From Clostridiales bacterium (lineage in GTDB: Bacteria > Bacillota > Clostridia > Oscillospirales > Acutalibacteraceae), in the NCBI GenBank assembly GCA_019416455.1, contig DXXG01000027.1:248001-312000 (forward strand): 64,000 nucleotides of DNA, given 5' to 3'. Below, piece after piece: positions 32,437 to 42,985 of this stretch; the stretch's first letter is position 1, and the number at the start of each line of letters is the position of its first letter. Made by a program: the position numbers and the translations under genes. Below the pieces are notes generated by a model. It worked only from the letters and a program-made list of their open reading frames with translations. It was not told the DNA's origin and made no database searches.

Positions 32437-33318
32437 ATGGAAAAACGTCGGGTACGGCTGGAGATCAACGGGGTGGTCTGCGGGCTTATCACTCAGGAGA
32501 GCGACGAGTATATGCGGTCCCTGGCGGAAGAGGTGGGGGATCTGATCACCGAGATCCAGATCGCCTCTCCTTATATTACCCTGGAAGCGGCCGCCATAAC
32601 CGCGGCTTTGAGTTATTGCGACGACGCCAAAAAGAACGGCCAGATGCGCCAGCAGCTTCAGGATCGGGTGGACGAGCTGGAAGTGGAAGCGGAAGTCTGG
32701 CAGGAGGAGCGGGACGACATGTTGCAGAATGGTCCCAATCCCCAGACTAGGGAGCGGATCGAGGCCCTGGAACGGGAGAACACCGCTCTTCAGGAAGCCG
32801 CTCAGAATGTGGAAGAAATGCGTGCCAGGATCACCGCCTTGGAGGATGAGAACGCCTCCCTGCGCCAGGAGACGGAGCAGATCGCCCAGATGACGGCGCT
32901 GCGCCGGGAATTGGAGAGACTCCAGGGGGAGAACGGCCGTCTGCGTCAGGCGGCGGAGGGGTCCCCGGAGAAGGCCAAGCTGGTGGAAGAGCTGGAAAAA
33001 CTGGCCGCTGACAACGCGGCTTTGAAGTTGGCCGCGGAGGAGAAAGAGGCTCTGATCCAGAAGGCGGAGCAGGAAAAGAAAGCCACAGTAGCTGCCGCCA
33101 AACGGGCGGTGGAGGAGGCCAAGCGCCTGGTGGATCAGGCCAAAGAGGAAGCTGCGGCGGCAGGAGCCGCCAAAGCCCAGGCGGGACAGCTGGCGCTGGA
33201 GGAAGTGAAGCCGGAGGAGGACGGGGTGAAAAAGCCTATCCGGAAACGGAAAAATCCTCTGCGCCATGATGACGAGTACGAACAGGAAGGGTTCGTCAGC
33301 TTTTTTGAGAAGAAATGA
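32437..33318 (+). CDS. zapA: ZapA-like cell division protein with long coiled coil
   Basis: The 293-residue protein begins with a ZapA-type domain (RRVRLEINGVVCGLITQESDEYMRSLAEEV, about 80 residues) that would bind FtsZ. It continues into roughly 170 residues of coiled coil (for example RIEALERENTALQEAAQNVEEM) and a basic tail PIRKRKNPLR. Typical ZapA is only about 90-100 residues, so this is an extended form. ATG at 32437 starts the conserved domain. Its stop overlaps the start of the U32 peptidase gene, so they are co-translated. Confidence 0.8.
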   Translation: MEKRRVRLEINGVVCGLITQESDEYMRSLAEEVGDLITEIQIASPYITLEAAAITAALSYCDDAKKNGQMRQQLQDRVDELEVEAEVWQEERDDMLQNGPNPQTRERIEALERENTALQEAAQNVEEMRARITALEDENASLRQETEQIAQMTALRRELERLQGENGRLRQAAEGSPEKAKLVEELEKLAADNAALKLAAEEKEALIQKAEQEKKATVAAAKRAVEEAKRLVDQAKEEAAAAGAAKAQAGQLALEEVKPEEDGVKKPIRKRKNPLRHDDEYEQEGFVSFFEKK

Positions 33319-35384
33319 TGGAGACACAGTATTTTGAGATATTGGCCCCAGCCGGAGGGCCGGAAGCGCTCCGGGCGGCGGTGTTCGCTGGGGCGGACGC
33401 AGTGTATTTGGGCGGCCCCGCCTTTGGGGCACGGGCCAACGCCAAGAATTTTTCCCGGCAGGAACTGGCGGACGCGGTGGCTTTCTGCCATGGCCGGGGC
33501 GTGCGGGTCCATGTGACGGTGAACACCCTTTTAAAAGAAAATGAGCTGCCTCAGGCATTGGAATTTGTGGAATTTCTCTGCTCTCTGCCGGTGGACGCGG
33601 TGTTGGTCCAGGATATGGGCCTGTTCGCCGCTCTGCGCCGGCGGGCGCCGGAGTTGCCTCTCCACGCCTCCACCCAGATGAGTCTCCACACCCCTGCTGG
33701 GGCCAAGCTCCTTTGGAAGCTGGGGGCCCAGCGGGTAGTGCTGTCCCGAGAGATGTCCCTGGAGGAGATCCGGGAGGTGCGGGAGAGCTGTCCCGTGGAG
33801 CTGGAAAGCTTTGTCCACGGGGCGCTGTGCATGTCTGTGTCGGGTCAGTGCTATTTCAGCGCCATGCTAGGAGGCCGCAGCGGCAACCGGGGTCTTTGCG
33901 CCCAGCCCTGCCGTCTGCCTTTCGCCGCGCCGGGAGGTACTGGCCATGACTTGTCTTTGAAGGACCTTTCTTTCGTCCGGGAAATCGGACGATTAAGGCA
34001 GGCGGGGGTGTGTTCCGCCAAGATCGAGGGAAGAATGAAACGGCCGGAATACGTGGCCGCCGCAGTATCTGCCTGCCGCCGGGCCGCTGACGGGGAAGAG
34101 GTGCCTCAGCAGCTGCTCAGCGATTTGGAAGCGGTGTTTTCCCGGTCGGGATTTACCAAGGGGTATCTCACCGGCCAGCGGGGAAAAGCCATGTTCGGCG
34201 TGCGCACAAAAGAGGACGTCACCGGCGCCACGGAGAAGGTGTTTTCCTCCCTCCGTGGGTTGTACCGGGGGGAACTTTCCCGGACGCCGGTGGACCTGGA
34301 ACTGAGCCAGGAACAGGACCAGCTCATTTTGACAGTCCGGGACCGGGAAGGCCGTCAGGCCGCTGTTTCCGCCCCTGGTGGGGAGGGCCTTTCGCCCCTG
34401 GGGAAGGACCGGTGTGTCCAACAGTTGAGCAAGACCGGCGGCACTCCTTTCCGGGCGGAAAACGTCACCGTGCCGGAGGAGGGCGTGGTCTGCGGCGTGT
34501 CCACCTTGAACGCCCTGCGCCGGGAGGCTTTGGAGAAGCTGTTGGCCCTGCGGGAGAAGCGGGAGCCAATTCCCTTTACGGCTATGCCTCTTGATTTTCC
34601 GACCCATCCCCGTCGGGAGGGCGAATTGCCTTTGCGGGCACAGTTCCGCAAGGCGGAGCAGCTCTGCCCCCAGGCCAGAAAGTGCCGGGAGATCGTTCTG
34701 CCCCTGGAAACGGATCTGGGGACCTTGGAGCGTTTGCGTGAGGAAGGGTATCCGTCCCTTTTGCTGGACATTCCCCGGGCGCTGTTTGGGGAAGAAAAAC
34801 GTACAGTCCAGAAAATGGAACAATGTATCGCTGCTGGTTTTGACAAATTTGTCTGCGGCAATCTGGGAGCGTTGGAACTGGTCCGTCAGCTGGGCGGGGA
34901 AGCCCACGGCGGGTTCTCCCTGAATATTTTCAACACGGCTGCTTTGGAGCAGTTCCGGGAGCTGGGACTTTCCACGGCGGAGCTGTCCTTTGAGATTACC
35001 GCCCGGGAGACGGCGGACCTGGGAGGGAGCCTGCCGCGAGGGTTGATGGTCTACGGTCGGGCGCCCCTGATGCTCACCCGAAACTGTCCCCTGGCCAATT
35101 CTCCCAAGGGCTGCCTTCACTGCAAGGAGCCAGGCTGTCTCACGGACCGGAAACGGAAGAAATTCCCGGTGGTATGCCGGAGCGGCAGGAACGTGGAGGT
35201 GCTCAATTCTGTGCCTTTGTGGCTGTGTGACTTGGGAAAGGAGCTTTTCCACCTGGATTTTGGCGTGGCCCGTTTTACGGTGGAAAACTCTGTGGAATGC
35301 GGGAAAGTGCTGGACGCCTGTTTTCGGGGCGAGACGCCTGATTTTGACTACACCCGGGGACTTTTTCACCGCGGCGTGGAATGA
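33315..35384 (+). CDS. Peptidase U32 family protein (RlhA-like)
   Basis: The 689-residue protein has the U32 core: EILAPAGGPEALRAAVFAGADAVYLGG at the start, LELESFVHGALCMSVSGQCY and GNRGLCAQPCR in the middle, whose cysteines bind an Fe-S cluster in relatives. The C-terminal half carries a DUF3656-like region and further cysteines (CPLANSPKGCLHCKEPGC). Members with this length include RlhA, which hydroxylates 23S rRNA; others hydroxylate tRNA or are annotated collagenases. An RNA-modifying role is most likely. Start overlaps the zapA stop. Confidence 0.87.
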   Translation: MMETQYFEILAPAGGPEALRAAVFAGADAVYLGGPAFGARANAKNFSRQELADAVAFCHGRGVRVHVTVNTLLKENELPQALEFVEFLCSLPVDAVLVQDMGLFAALRRRAPELPLHASTQMSLHTPAGAKLLWKLGAQRVVLSREMSLEEIREVRESCPVELESFVHGALCMSVSGQCYFSAMLGGRSGNRGLCAQPCRLPFAAPGGTGHDLSLKDLSFVREIGRLRQAGVCSAKIEGRMKRPEYVAAAVSACRRAADGEEVPQQLLSDLEAVFSRSGFTKGYLTGQRGKAMFGVRTKEDVTGATEKVFSSLRGLYRGELSRTPVDLELSQEQDQLILTVRDREGRQAAVSAPGGEGLSPLGKDRCVQQLSKTGGTPFRAENVTVPEEGVVCGVSTLNALRREALEKLLALREKREPIPFTAMPLDFPTHPRREGELPLRAQFRKAEQLCPQARKCREIVLPLETDLGTLERLREEGYPSLLLDIPRALFGEEKRTVQKMEQCIAAGFDKFVCGNLGALELVRQLGGEAHGGFSLNIFNTAALEQFRELGLSTAELSFEITARETADLGGSLPRGLMVYGRAPLMLTRNCPLANSPKGCLHCKEPGCLTDRKRKKFPVVCRSGRNVEVLNSVPLWLCDLGKELFHLDFGVARFTVENSVECGKVLDACFRGETPDFDYTRGLFHRGVE

Positions 35385-35510
35385 CGGTGGAAAACTCGGT
35401 GGAAAATGTTTAAAAGTCCGGAGGGTACCCCTCTAAAGTGGCGAAAAACCTAGCTTTTTCCATTGTGGAAAAGCTCATTGTGGAAAACTTAAACCGAAAA
35501 GGAGATGTTT

Positions 35511-35957
35511 ATGGAAGAGCCCATGGTTTTACGGATGAAAAAACTGCGGCCGGAAGCCCAGCTTCCCCAGCGGCAGACAGAGGGCGCGGCGGGATATGAC
35601 CTGTGTGCCTGTGTGGAGGCGCCGGTGACCTTGGAGCCGGGAGAAGGATTCCCTTTCCCCACCGGCTTCGCGGCGGAGATCCCCCAGGGATTGGTGGGAC
35701 TTGTGTTCTGCCGCAGCGGCCTGGGAGTGAAGCACGGGGTGAGCCTGCCCAACTGCGTGGGGGTCATCGACAGCGACTACCGGGGAGAACTGATCGTTCC
35801 CCTGCGGAATTTCGGGGACAAAACCTACACGATCCAGCCCGGGGAGCGGATCGCTCAGCTGGTGCTGATGCCTGTCTGCCTTCTTCCTGTGGTAGAGGTG
35901 GAAGAACTTTCCCAGACCCAGCGGGGAGAGGGCGGTTTCGGCAGTACGGGGAAATGA
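35511..35957 (+). CDS. dut: dUTP diphosphatase
   Basis: The 148-residue enzyme removes dUTP and makes dUMP. The five trimeric-dUTPase motifs are visible: AAGYDLCA, CRSGLGVKHGV, GVIDSDYRGE, GERIAQLVL and the C-terminal RGEGGFGSTG arm. A second ATG at 35505 is in frame, but AAAAGGAG is better spaced for 35511. It follows a 120-base gap after the U32 gene and precedes the mre cluster. Confidence 0.95.
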   Translation: MEEPMVLRMKKLRPEAQLPQRQTEGAAGYDLCACVEAPVTLEPGEGFPFPTGFAAEIPQGLVGLVFCRSGLGVKHGVSLPNCVGVIDSDYRGELIVPLRNFGDKTYTIQPGERIAQLVLMPVCLLPVVEVEELSQTQRGEGGFGSTGK

Positions 35958-36058
35958 GTCCCGTCTTGCTGAAAGACGCATATCTTGTGGGGGTTTTAGC
36001 GAAAAAGGTGCACATATAAGGGAATTCTTGTTTTTATAGGTTTATGTAAACTTCCACC

Positions 36059-36087
36059 TTGAGAAATGTTGGGAAATACGCTATAAT
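36059..36087 (+). promoter_or_regulatory. SigA-type promoter of the mreBCD-PBP2 cluster
   Basis: TTGAGA and TATAAT are separated by 17 bases. A leader of about 130 bases with a GGCCCC/GGGGCC hairpin near 36194 follows before mreB. Confidence 0.7.
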
Positions 36088-36226
36088 AATATCTGCTTGG
36101 CGTTTGCGACGCCGGGGCGAAAGCGTGTGTTTTCGCCGAAATGGGAAACGATAAAAGCAGAGTGCTTTTTGCCATACATGGTTTGGAATAAAGTGGCCCC
36201 AGGGGGCCGGAAAGGCAGAGTTTGTG

Positions 36227-37276
<1,050 letters not shown>

Positions 37277-37461
37277 GAGATTTCCGCTGGGGATGGGAGT
37301 TTCCCGGCGGGAGGATCTGTGATTTGAAAGGAAAGACCGTCCGGCAGGAGGAAGCCAGGGCGGGTTATGAAGCAAGGACGGAAAGATGGGGACTGCCAAG
37401 GGGGACCTGGGCAGTCCGCATTTGACTTTGACGGGAAATCCAAAAGAAGGAGAGCTTTGTC

Positions 37462-38352
37462 TTGAAGGATTTTTTCAAAACCAGCTCCTTTAAGGTACTG
37501 GCCATCGTAGTGGTGGTGCTTTTGGGACTGATCATCTACACCGCCTCAGCGGGAGGTTCGCTGCTGGCCAATATGCTGGGGTTCGTCACCTCGCCCATGC
37601 AGAGCGTGAGCACCACGGCCACCGGGGCGGTCACGGAGTTCGTGGACCTGGACGCTCTTTCCCGGGACGAACTGCGGACCATGGTGGAGGACCTGTCTCA
37701 GGAGAACGCCGAACTGCGGGAGAAGCTGGTGGACTATGACAACACCCTCCAGGAAAACGAGCAGCTGAAAGTCCAGCTGAAGATCACGGAGGAAGCACCT
37801 GAGAATACTCTGCGGGCCGCCACGTCGATCGGCCGGGATCCCAACGATGTGTTCTACGGGTTCTCCATCGACCAGGGCACCTTGGCCGGCGTGGAAGTGG
37901 GCGACCCTGTCATCACCCAGCAGGGGTTGGTGGGCATCGTCAGTCAGGCCTACGCCACCACCAGTAAGGTGACCAATATCCTCTCCGAGGACGTGAGCGT
38001 GTCTGCTGTGGTGCCTGCCCGGGGAGAGAGCGGCGTCATTTCCAGTGACATCACCTCCGCCAGCGCCGGGCTGCTGCGGCTGAGCTATCTTTCCAGCGAC
38101 ACCCAGGTACAGCCCGGGGATATCGTCACCACCTCCGGCGCGGGCAGTACCTATCCCAAGGATATCGTCATCGGTGAAGTGCAGAGCGTGCAGAAATCGG
38201 AGAACGATATCTCCTATTACGCCATCGTGAAACCCTATGAGGACCTGACCGACGTGCGGGATGTCTTTGTCATCATCGACTTCCCCGGCTCCGGAGACGG
38301 AGAAGAGATCTTCACTCAGGAAGATCCGGACGGCAAGGAGGACGCGGAATGA
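37462..38352 (+). CDS. mreC: Rod-shape protein MreC
   Basis: The 296-residue bitopic membrane protein has an N-terminal helix (VLAIVVVVLLGLIIYTA), a coiled coil around residues 68-108 (LRTMVEDLSQENAELREKLV) and a beta-rich extracytoplasmic domain (VGDPVITQQGLVGIVSQ, QPGDIVTTSGAGSTYPKDI). It scaffolds the elongasome with PBP2. TTG start with AAGGAG nine bases upstream. Its stop overlaps the mreD start. Confidence 0.95.
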   Translation: MKDFFKTSSFKVLAIVVVVLLGLIIYTASAGGSLLANMLGFVTSPMQSVSTTATGAVTEFVDLDALSRDELRTMVEDLSQENAELREKLVDYDNTLQENEQLKVQLKITEEAPENTLRAATSIGRDPNDVFYGFSIDQGTLAGVEVGDPVITQQGLVGIVSQAYATTSKVTNILSEDVSVSAVVPARGESGVISSDITSASAGLLRLSYLSSDTQVQPGDIVTTSGAGSTYPKDIVIGEVQSVQKSENDISYYAIVKPYEDLTDVRDVFVIIDFPGSGDGEEIFTQEDPDGKEDAE

Positions 38353-38873
38353 TCAGGGATGTGAACAAGCTGGTCCGTTACCTGGCCTATACGTTGGAGA
38401 TCCTGGTGCTGTTCATGGTCCAGGAGACCCCCGGTCTGCTGCCTTCCATCTTTGGCGCCCGGCCGGTGCTGCTGTTCCCCGTGGTGGTGACCATCGCCAT
38501 GTTCGAGACGGAGATCCCGGCTTTGGGGTTCGGTGTGCTGGGAGGTCTGCTGTGTGATTTCGGCCTTTCCGGGATGCTGGGTTTCCACGCTTTGGTGCTG
38601 GGACTTCTGTGCTTTTTCATCAGCTTTTCGGTGCGAGTGTATTTCCAGATCAATTTGGCCACGGCCATCCTCACTGGTGTTTGGAGCATCGGTCTGACGG
38701 TGTGTGTCCAGTGGTTTTTCCTGTACTTTTTCCAGTATTCCTACCCGGCTTACGCCTTTACCCATCATTACCTGCCCAAATACGGTTACACCTTGCTGTT
38801 TGTGCCGCTGGTGTACCTGTTGAATCGGGGCCTTTCCCAGGCGCTGCGGCCCCAGGAGGAAAGCCGGATGTAA
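38349..38873 (+). CDS. mreD: Rod-shape membrane protein MreD
   Basis: The 174-residue polytopic protein is highly hydrophobic with about five to six helices. The family pattern is visible in RPVLLFPVVVTIAMFETEIPALGFGVLGGLLCDF. It couples to mreC by an ATGA overlap and lies 54 bases ahead of the PBP2 gene. Identification relies on hydrophobic profile, size and gene order. Confidence 0.92.
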   Translation: MIRDVNKLVRYLAYTLEILVLFMVQETPGLLPSIFGARPVLLFPVVVTIAMFETEIPALGFGVLGGLLCDFGLSGMLGFHALVLGLLCFFISFSVRVYFQINLATAILTGVWSIGLTVCVQWFFLYFFQYSYPAYAFTHHYLPKYGYTLLFVPLVYLLNRGLSQALRPQEESRM

Positions 38874-38927
38874 AAAGTCCGGTAGCAGCGATCTCATCCG
38901 CCCACTGCCCGGAAAGGAGGCTTCTCG

Positions 38928-41324
38928 ATGAAGAAACCGAAAACTACAAAATTGGGACGTTCCGCCGCCTGCATCCTGCTGGTGCTGGCGGTGTTCGTAG
39001 TATATGAGCTTCGTTTGGTCCAATGGCAGATCGTTCAAGGAGAGGAGTTCGAGCAGATCTCCTTGTCTGACCGGACGGACACCATCGAGATCGACGCCGC
39101 CCGGGGACAGATCCTCTCAAGCGACGGGGTCGTGCTGGCGGGCAACCGCAGCAGCTACGACATCATCTACGATGCTTTGGAGATGGACTACACCCAGCGC
39201 AACGCCACCATCCTCCAAGTGCTGGACCTGCTCATTGAGCGGGAAGAGGAGTGGCGTGACCGGCTGCCCATCGTCCTGGCGGAGGACGGCACTTATCAAT
39301 TCAAAGAGGACAGCGAAAGCGAGATCGCTACACTGAAGGGCCAGGACATGCTGAACCTGGCCGATTACGCCACCGCCGAGGACTGCATGGCGGAACTGAC
39401 GAAAATGTACGACTGTGAAGGCTACTCCAAGGAGGACGCCCGGAACGTGGTGAGCGTACGCTATTCCATGACCCGAGACGGTTTCTCCCGAACCAACCCC
39501 TATGTGATCGCTTCGGACGTTTCCGCGGAGACAGTGGGCGTTATCAGTGAGCATTCGGAGGAGTGGCCCGGCATCAAAGCGCAGGTCTCCGTGGCCCGGT
39601 ACTATGGGGATGACGGTACTATAGCGCCCCATGTAGTGGGCTATACTGGTTCCATTTTGGATTACCAGTATGAACAGGCGGTAGAGGACGGCACCGTCTA
39701 CAACTCCGAGACCAATATCTCCGGCTACAAGTGGACGGACACCCGGGGCCAGTCGGGCATTGAGTCTGCCTTTGAGGAAGAGCTGAGAGGCAAGCGGGGC
39801 GAAAAAACCATCTACACCGACGAGACTGGTGAGGTGGTCAGCACCGCGGTGACCACCAATCCCCAGGAGGGCAACACGGTCCACCTGACCTTGGATTCGG
39901 AGCTTCAAAGGGTGGCTAACCTGTCCTTGGCCAAGAACATCAAAGCCAACACCGACGCGAAAGATTGCACTGCTGGCGCGGCCGTGGTGTTGGATGTGGA
40001 CGATTTCGGCGTGCTGGCTTGTTCCTCCTATCCCACCTTCGATATGAACCAGTACCGCACCGACAACAAATATGTGAACCTGCTGGCGGAGGACGAGGAT
40101 CAGCCCTTGTTCAACCGGGCTTTGAACGGTGTGTTTACCCCTGGTTCCGTGTTCAAGCCTGTGGTGGCTCTGGCAGCTTTGCAGGAAGGGGTCATCAGCG
40201 CAGCCACTACCTACACTTGCAGCGGACAGTGGGACTATTTCGACTTGACCCAGGGCTGTTTGTGCGGCACCGGTACTTGGAACGTTTACGGGGCGCTTTC
40301 CCACTCCTGCAACACCTATTTTAGTAACGTGGGTCTGAATCTGGGGATCGCTCGGCTGGACCCTTACGCCGAATATTTTGGTCTGGGCACCACCACCGGA
40401 GTGGAAATCGGTGAGGCTACGGGCATCATGTCCAACCCTCAGGAATACCTGGAAAACCATGGTGTGGGGTGGACGGACGGTGTTTCCGCTCAGACGGCGA
40501 TCGGTCAGGCGGATAACATGTTCACTCCCATGCAGCTGGCCACCATGTGCGCTACCATTGCCAACGGCGGCGTCCGTCTGCAAACTCATTTCCTGGACAA
40601 GGTTACCGACTACACCGGAGAACAGGTCGTTGAAGAGTACCAGCCTGTGGAACTGTATGACGCGGGCATTTCCAGCTCTGTGCTGGGGGTGGTCCAGGCA
40701 GGCATGCAGATGGTTGCCACTCAGGGAACGGCCTCCACAGTGTTCGGAAATTATCCCGTGTCCATCGCCTGCAAGACCGGTACCGCTGAGACTTCCAATG
40801 ATAAGAATGGTACCGAGCCAAACTTGAGCTTTATCTGCTACGCGCCCGCCAACGATCCTGAGATCGCCATAGCGGTGATGATCGAGTACGGCAACAAGGG
40901 CACCTATGCCCAGAACGTGGCCAAGGACATTTTGGACCAGTATTTCGGGTTCTACACTTGGGATGAGGACGGCAATAAATATGACCAGTCCGGCAACATG
41001 GTGGATGACAACGGCGTCATCATCAAGACAGCGGAAGAGCTGGAAGAACTGGGTCTGACCCCTGGCGGTCAGGATACGGACAAGGATCAGGACAACGACA
41101 CTTCCTCCACGGCTGGGGAAGCTACTGCCACTCCTACCCCCACTCCCACTCCTACCCCTGACCGGGGCAGTGATATCCCCGACGCTCCCTATACCGGGGA
41201 GGAAACATCCTCCAGCTCCAGTTCGGATGAGGATGGTGGGGAGACCGGCGGTGATGAAGGATCCGAAGCGGGAGCCTCGCCCGATCCCGGAGGCCTTACC
41301 GGACCCTATTACCGGGGCGGCTAG
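38928..41324 (+). CDS. mrdA: Penicillin-binding protein 2 (elongasome transpeptidase)
   Basis: The 798-residue class B PBP cross-links peptidoglycan during elongation. It has one N-terminal helix (SAACILLVLAVFVVYEL), a dimerisation domain starting DRTDTIEIDAARGQILSSDG, and a transpeptidase domain with SxxK in TPGSVFKP, SCN in SHSCNTYF and KTG in ACKTGTAE. After the domain a tail of about 90 residues is rich in Thr-Pro repeats (TATPTPTPTPTP) and Ser/Gly/acidic residues, longer than usual and probably spanning the wall. GGAAAGGAGG precedes the ATG. Confidence 0.95.
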   Translation: MKKPKTTKLGRSAACILLVLAVFVVYELRLVQWQIVQGEEFEQISLSDRTDTIEIDAARGQILSSDGVVLAGNRSSYDIIYDALEMDYTQRNATILQVLDLLIEREEEWRDRLPIVLAEDGTYQFKEDSESEIATLKGQDMLNLADYATAEDCMAELTKMYDCEGYSKEDARNVVSVRYSMTRDGFSRTNPYVIASDVSAETVGVISEHSEEWPGIKAQVSVARYYGDDGTIAPHVVGYTGSILDYQYEQAVEDGTVYNSETNISGYKWTDTRGQSGIESAFEEELRGKRGEKTIYTDETGEVVSTAVTTNPQEGNTVHLTLDSELQRVANLSLAKNIKANTDAKDCTAGAAVVLDVDDFGVLACSSYPTFDMNQYRTDNKYVNLLAEDEDQPLFNRALNGVFTPGSVFKPVVALAALQEGVISAATTYTCSGQWDYFDLTQGCLCGTGTWNVYGALSHSCNTYFSNVGLNLGIARLDPYAEYFGLGTTTGVEIGEATGIMSNPQEYLENHGVGWTDGVSAQTAIGQADNMFTPMQLATMCATIANGGVRLQTHFLDKVTDYTGEQVVEEYQPVELYDAGISSSVLGVVQAGMQMVATQGTASTVFGNYPVSIACKTGTAETSNDKNGTEPNLSFICYAPANDPEIAIAVMIEYGNKGTYAQNVAKDILDQYFGFYTWDEDGNKYDQSGNMVDDNGVIIKTAEELEELGLTPGGQDTDKDQDNDTSSTAGEATATPTPTPTPTPDRGSDIPDAPYTGEETSSSSSSDEDGGETGGDEGSEAGASPDPGGLTGPYYRGG

Positions 41325-41428
41325 AAATGGGAATAATTACAAATAGGAGAATTCAAAAATTATTTCACAAATCATAAAGGCGAAAAGCATGGAATTATAA
41401 CAAAATATATTTCCAAGTAACTTTGTTT

Positions 41429-41457
41429 TTGACAATTTGCCTTAAGTATGCTAAGAT
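41429..41457 (+). promoter_or_regulatory. SigA-type promoter of the minD-like gene
   Basis: TTGACA and TAAGAT are separated by 17 bases and end 21 bases before the ATG, so the leader is very short. The preceding 100 bases after PBP2 are AT-rich without a clear terminator. Confidence 0.65.
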
Positions 41458-41478
41458 GGTAGCTGAGGTAGAATTTCT

Positions 41479-42216
41479 ATGGGTATAGCAACAGTGATCA
41501 CGTCCGGCAAAGGCGGCGTGGGAAAATCCACCGTGACGGTGGGTCTGGGCAGAGCTTTGGCCGCCCGGGGCCGCCGGGTCCTGCTGGTGGACTGCGACGC
41601 GGGCCTGCGCAGCTTGGACCGTATGACCGGCGTGGAAGAAAATCTGGTGTTCGATATGGCCGATGTGGTCTTTGCCAGGTGCGCCCCGGCAGAGGCCATT
41701 TATCCCTGCGGCGAAACGGAAGGGCTGTACCTGCTGCCCGCGCCCTCCCTTCAGGAGGATATGATCCGTCCCGGGGTAATGAAGAAATTAGTGCCCCTTT
41801 TAAAACGGTATTACGACCACGTGCTGCTGGATTCCCCCGCGGGGGTGGGCAGCGGTTTTCGCTCGGCTGCCAGCGGAGCGGATCAGGCTCTGGTGGTGTG
41901 CGGCTCCGATCCGGTGAGTGTGCGCAGCGCCGGAACGGTCCGGGAACTGCTGGACAAGCTGGAGATAAAAGAGCGGCGTTTGGTCATCAACCGGTTCAAC
42001 AGGGACTTGTTCCGGCAGACTCAGGCTTTCAGCGATCTGGACGGTGTCATAGACAGCACCGGGATCCGGCTGATGGGCGTTGTGCCGGAGGATTACGGTC
42101 TGGCGGCCGCGTTTTTGAGCGGCAAGAGCGCCCGGGAAGATTCCCCCGGCATGAAAGCTCTGTGCCGTATGGCTGGCCGTCTGGAAGGGGAATCCATTCC
42201 CATAGCGGGTTTGTAA
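41479..42216 (+). CDS. minD: MinD/ParA-family ATPase, MinD-like
   Basis: The 245-residue ATPase has the deviant Walker A GKGGVGKSTVTVGLGRALA, switch I-like DCDAGLRSLDRM and switch II HVLLDSPAGVGSGF, typical of MinD. It ends ESIPIAGL and lacks the basic amphipathic helix that ties canonical MinD to the membrane. No minC or minE gene is adjacent. It sits between the mre-PBP2 cluster and mgsA. A division-site role is likely but could be modified; other ParA-like functions remain possible. Confidence 0.8.
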   Translation: MGIATVITSGKGGVGKSTVTVGLGRALAARGRRVLLVDCDAGLRSLDRMTGVEENLVFDMADVVFARCAPAEAIYPCGETEGLYLLPAPSLQEDMIRPGVMKKLVPLLKRYYDHVLLDSPAGVGSGFRSAASGADQALVVCGSDPVSVRSAGTVRELLDKLEIKERRLVINRFNRDLFRQTQAFSDLDGVIDSTGIRLMGVVPEDYGLAAAFLSGKSAREDSPGMKALCRMAGRLEGESIPIAGL

Positions 42217-42291
42217 GACATAGAAAGACGGAGATCGAGTTTGTAGCAGAATGATTTTAAAAAAGTAAGCCAAGGAGAGGAGATCATCGAA

Positions 42292-42693
42292 ATGAACATT
42301 GCGATCACTGCGCACGACGCGAAAAAGGAGCTGATGGTACAGTTTTGTATTGCCTATTGCGGCATCCTGAGCCGCTATTCACTGTGTGGGACAGGCACTA
42401 CAAGCAAGATGGTCTCCGAAGCCACAGGGTTGGAGATCCAGAAGTTTTTGAGCGGTCCTCAGGGCGGCGACCAGCAGATCGCGGCGCGGATCGCCTGCAA
42501 TGAGATCGACCTGCTGTTGTTTTTCCGGGATCCGCTGAATCCCAAATCTCACGAGACTGCCAACGACATGAACCTGCTGCGCCTGTGCGACATGCATAAC
42601 ATCCCGGTGGCCACCAATATCGCCACCGCCGAAGTGCTGATCCACGGCCTGGAGCGGGGCGACTTGGATTGGCGGAATATCCTGCGGGATTGA
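42292..42693 (+). CDS. mgsA: Methylglyoxal synthase
   Basis: The 133-residue enzyme converts dihydroxyacetone phosphate to methylglyoxal and phosphate, an overflow route. The conserved features ITAHDAKKELM, CGTGTTSKM, LSGPQGGDQQIAARI and FFRDPLNPKSHETANDMNLLRLCD with the catalytic Asp residues are all present. AGGAGAGGAG precedes the ATG. Full family length. Confidence 0.96.
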   Translation: MNIAITAHDAKKELMVQFCIAYCGILSRYSLCGTGTTSKMVSEATGLEIQKFLSGPQGGDQQIAARIACNEIDLLLFFRDPLNPKSHETANDMNLLRLCDMHNIPVATNIATAEVLIHGLERGDLDWRNILRD

Positions 42694-42703
42694 GTTTTTT
42701 CTG

Positions 42704-42732
42704 TTGCAAAATCAGGGGAAACTGAGTATAAT
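42704..42732 (+). promoter_or_regulatory. Promoter of the hisS-aspS operon
   Basis: TTGCAA and TATAAT are separated by 17 bases; transcription would begin near 42739 at the 5' end of the T-box leader. Confidence 0.7.
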
Positions 42733-42738
42733 TGAGAA

Positions 42739-42977
42739 TTGTCCGGCGACAACGCGGGATGAGTACTCCGGAACGCCCGGCAGAGAATGGGGGCGCCCTT
42801 TGGGCGCTGCGAGCCCCCTGGGAGCCGAACGGAGGAAAGACGCCCGCCAGCCGTAAACAAGATAAAAGCTGTAAGGAAAGCGAAATACGCTTTTGAATCA
42901 GGGTGGCACCACGGAGAGACCTTCGTCCCTGGCACGGCCTTAGTTGGCCGCGTCCTTAGGACGGGGTCTTTTTTGCA
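42739..42977 (+). promoter_or_regulatory. T-box leader controlling hisS-aspS
   Basis: The leader contains an AGTA-type stem I segment (GATGAGTACTCC), several stable stems and the conserved T-box core AGGGTGGCACCACGG at 42900-42914, which pairs with uncharged tRNA. It is followed by the competing terminator: GAGACCTTCGTCC pairs with GGACGGGGTC and a T run. Uncharged tRNA would favour antitermination and raise synthetase expression. The specifier codon was not assigned with certainty; His or Asp is expected from the genes. Confidence 0.85.
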
Positions 42978-42985
42978 GCGTGAAT

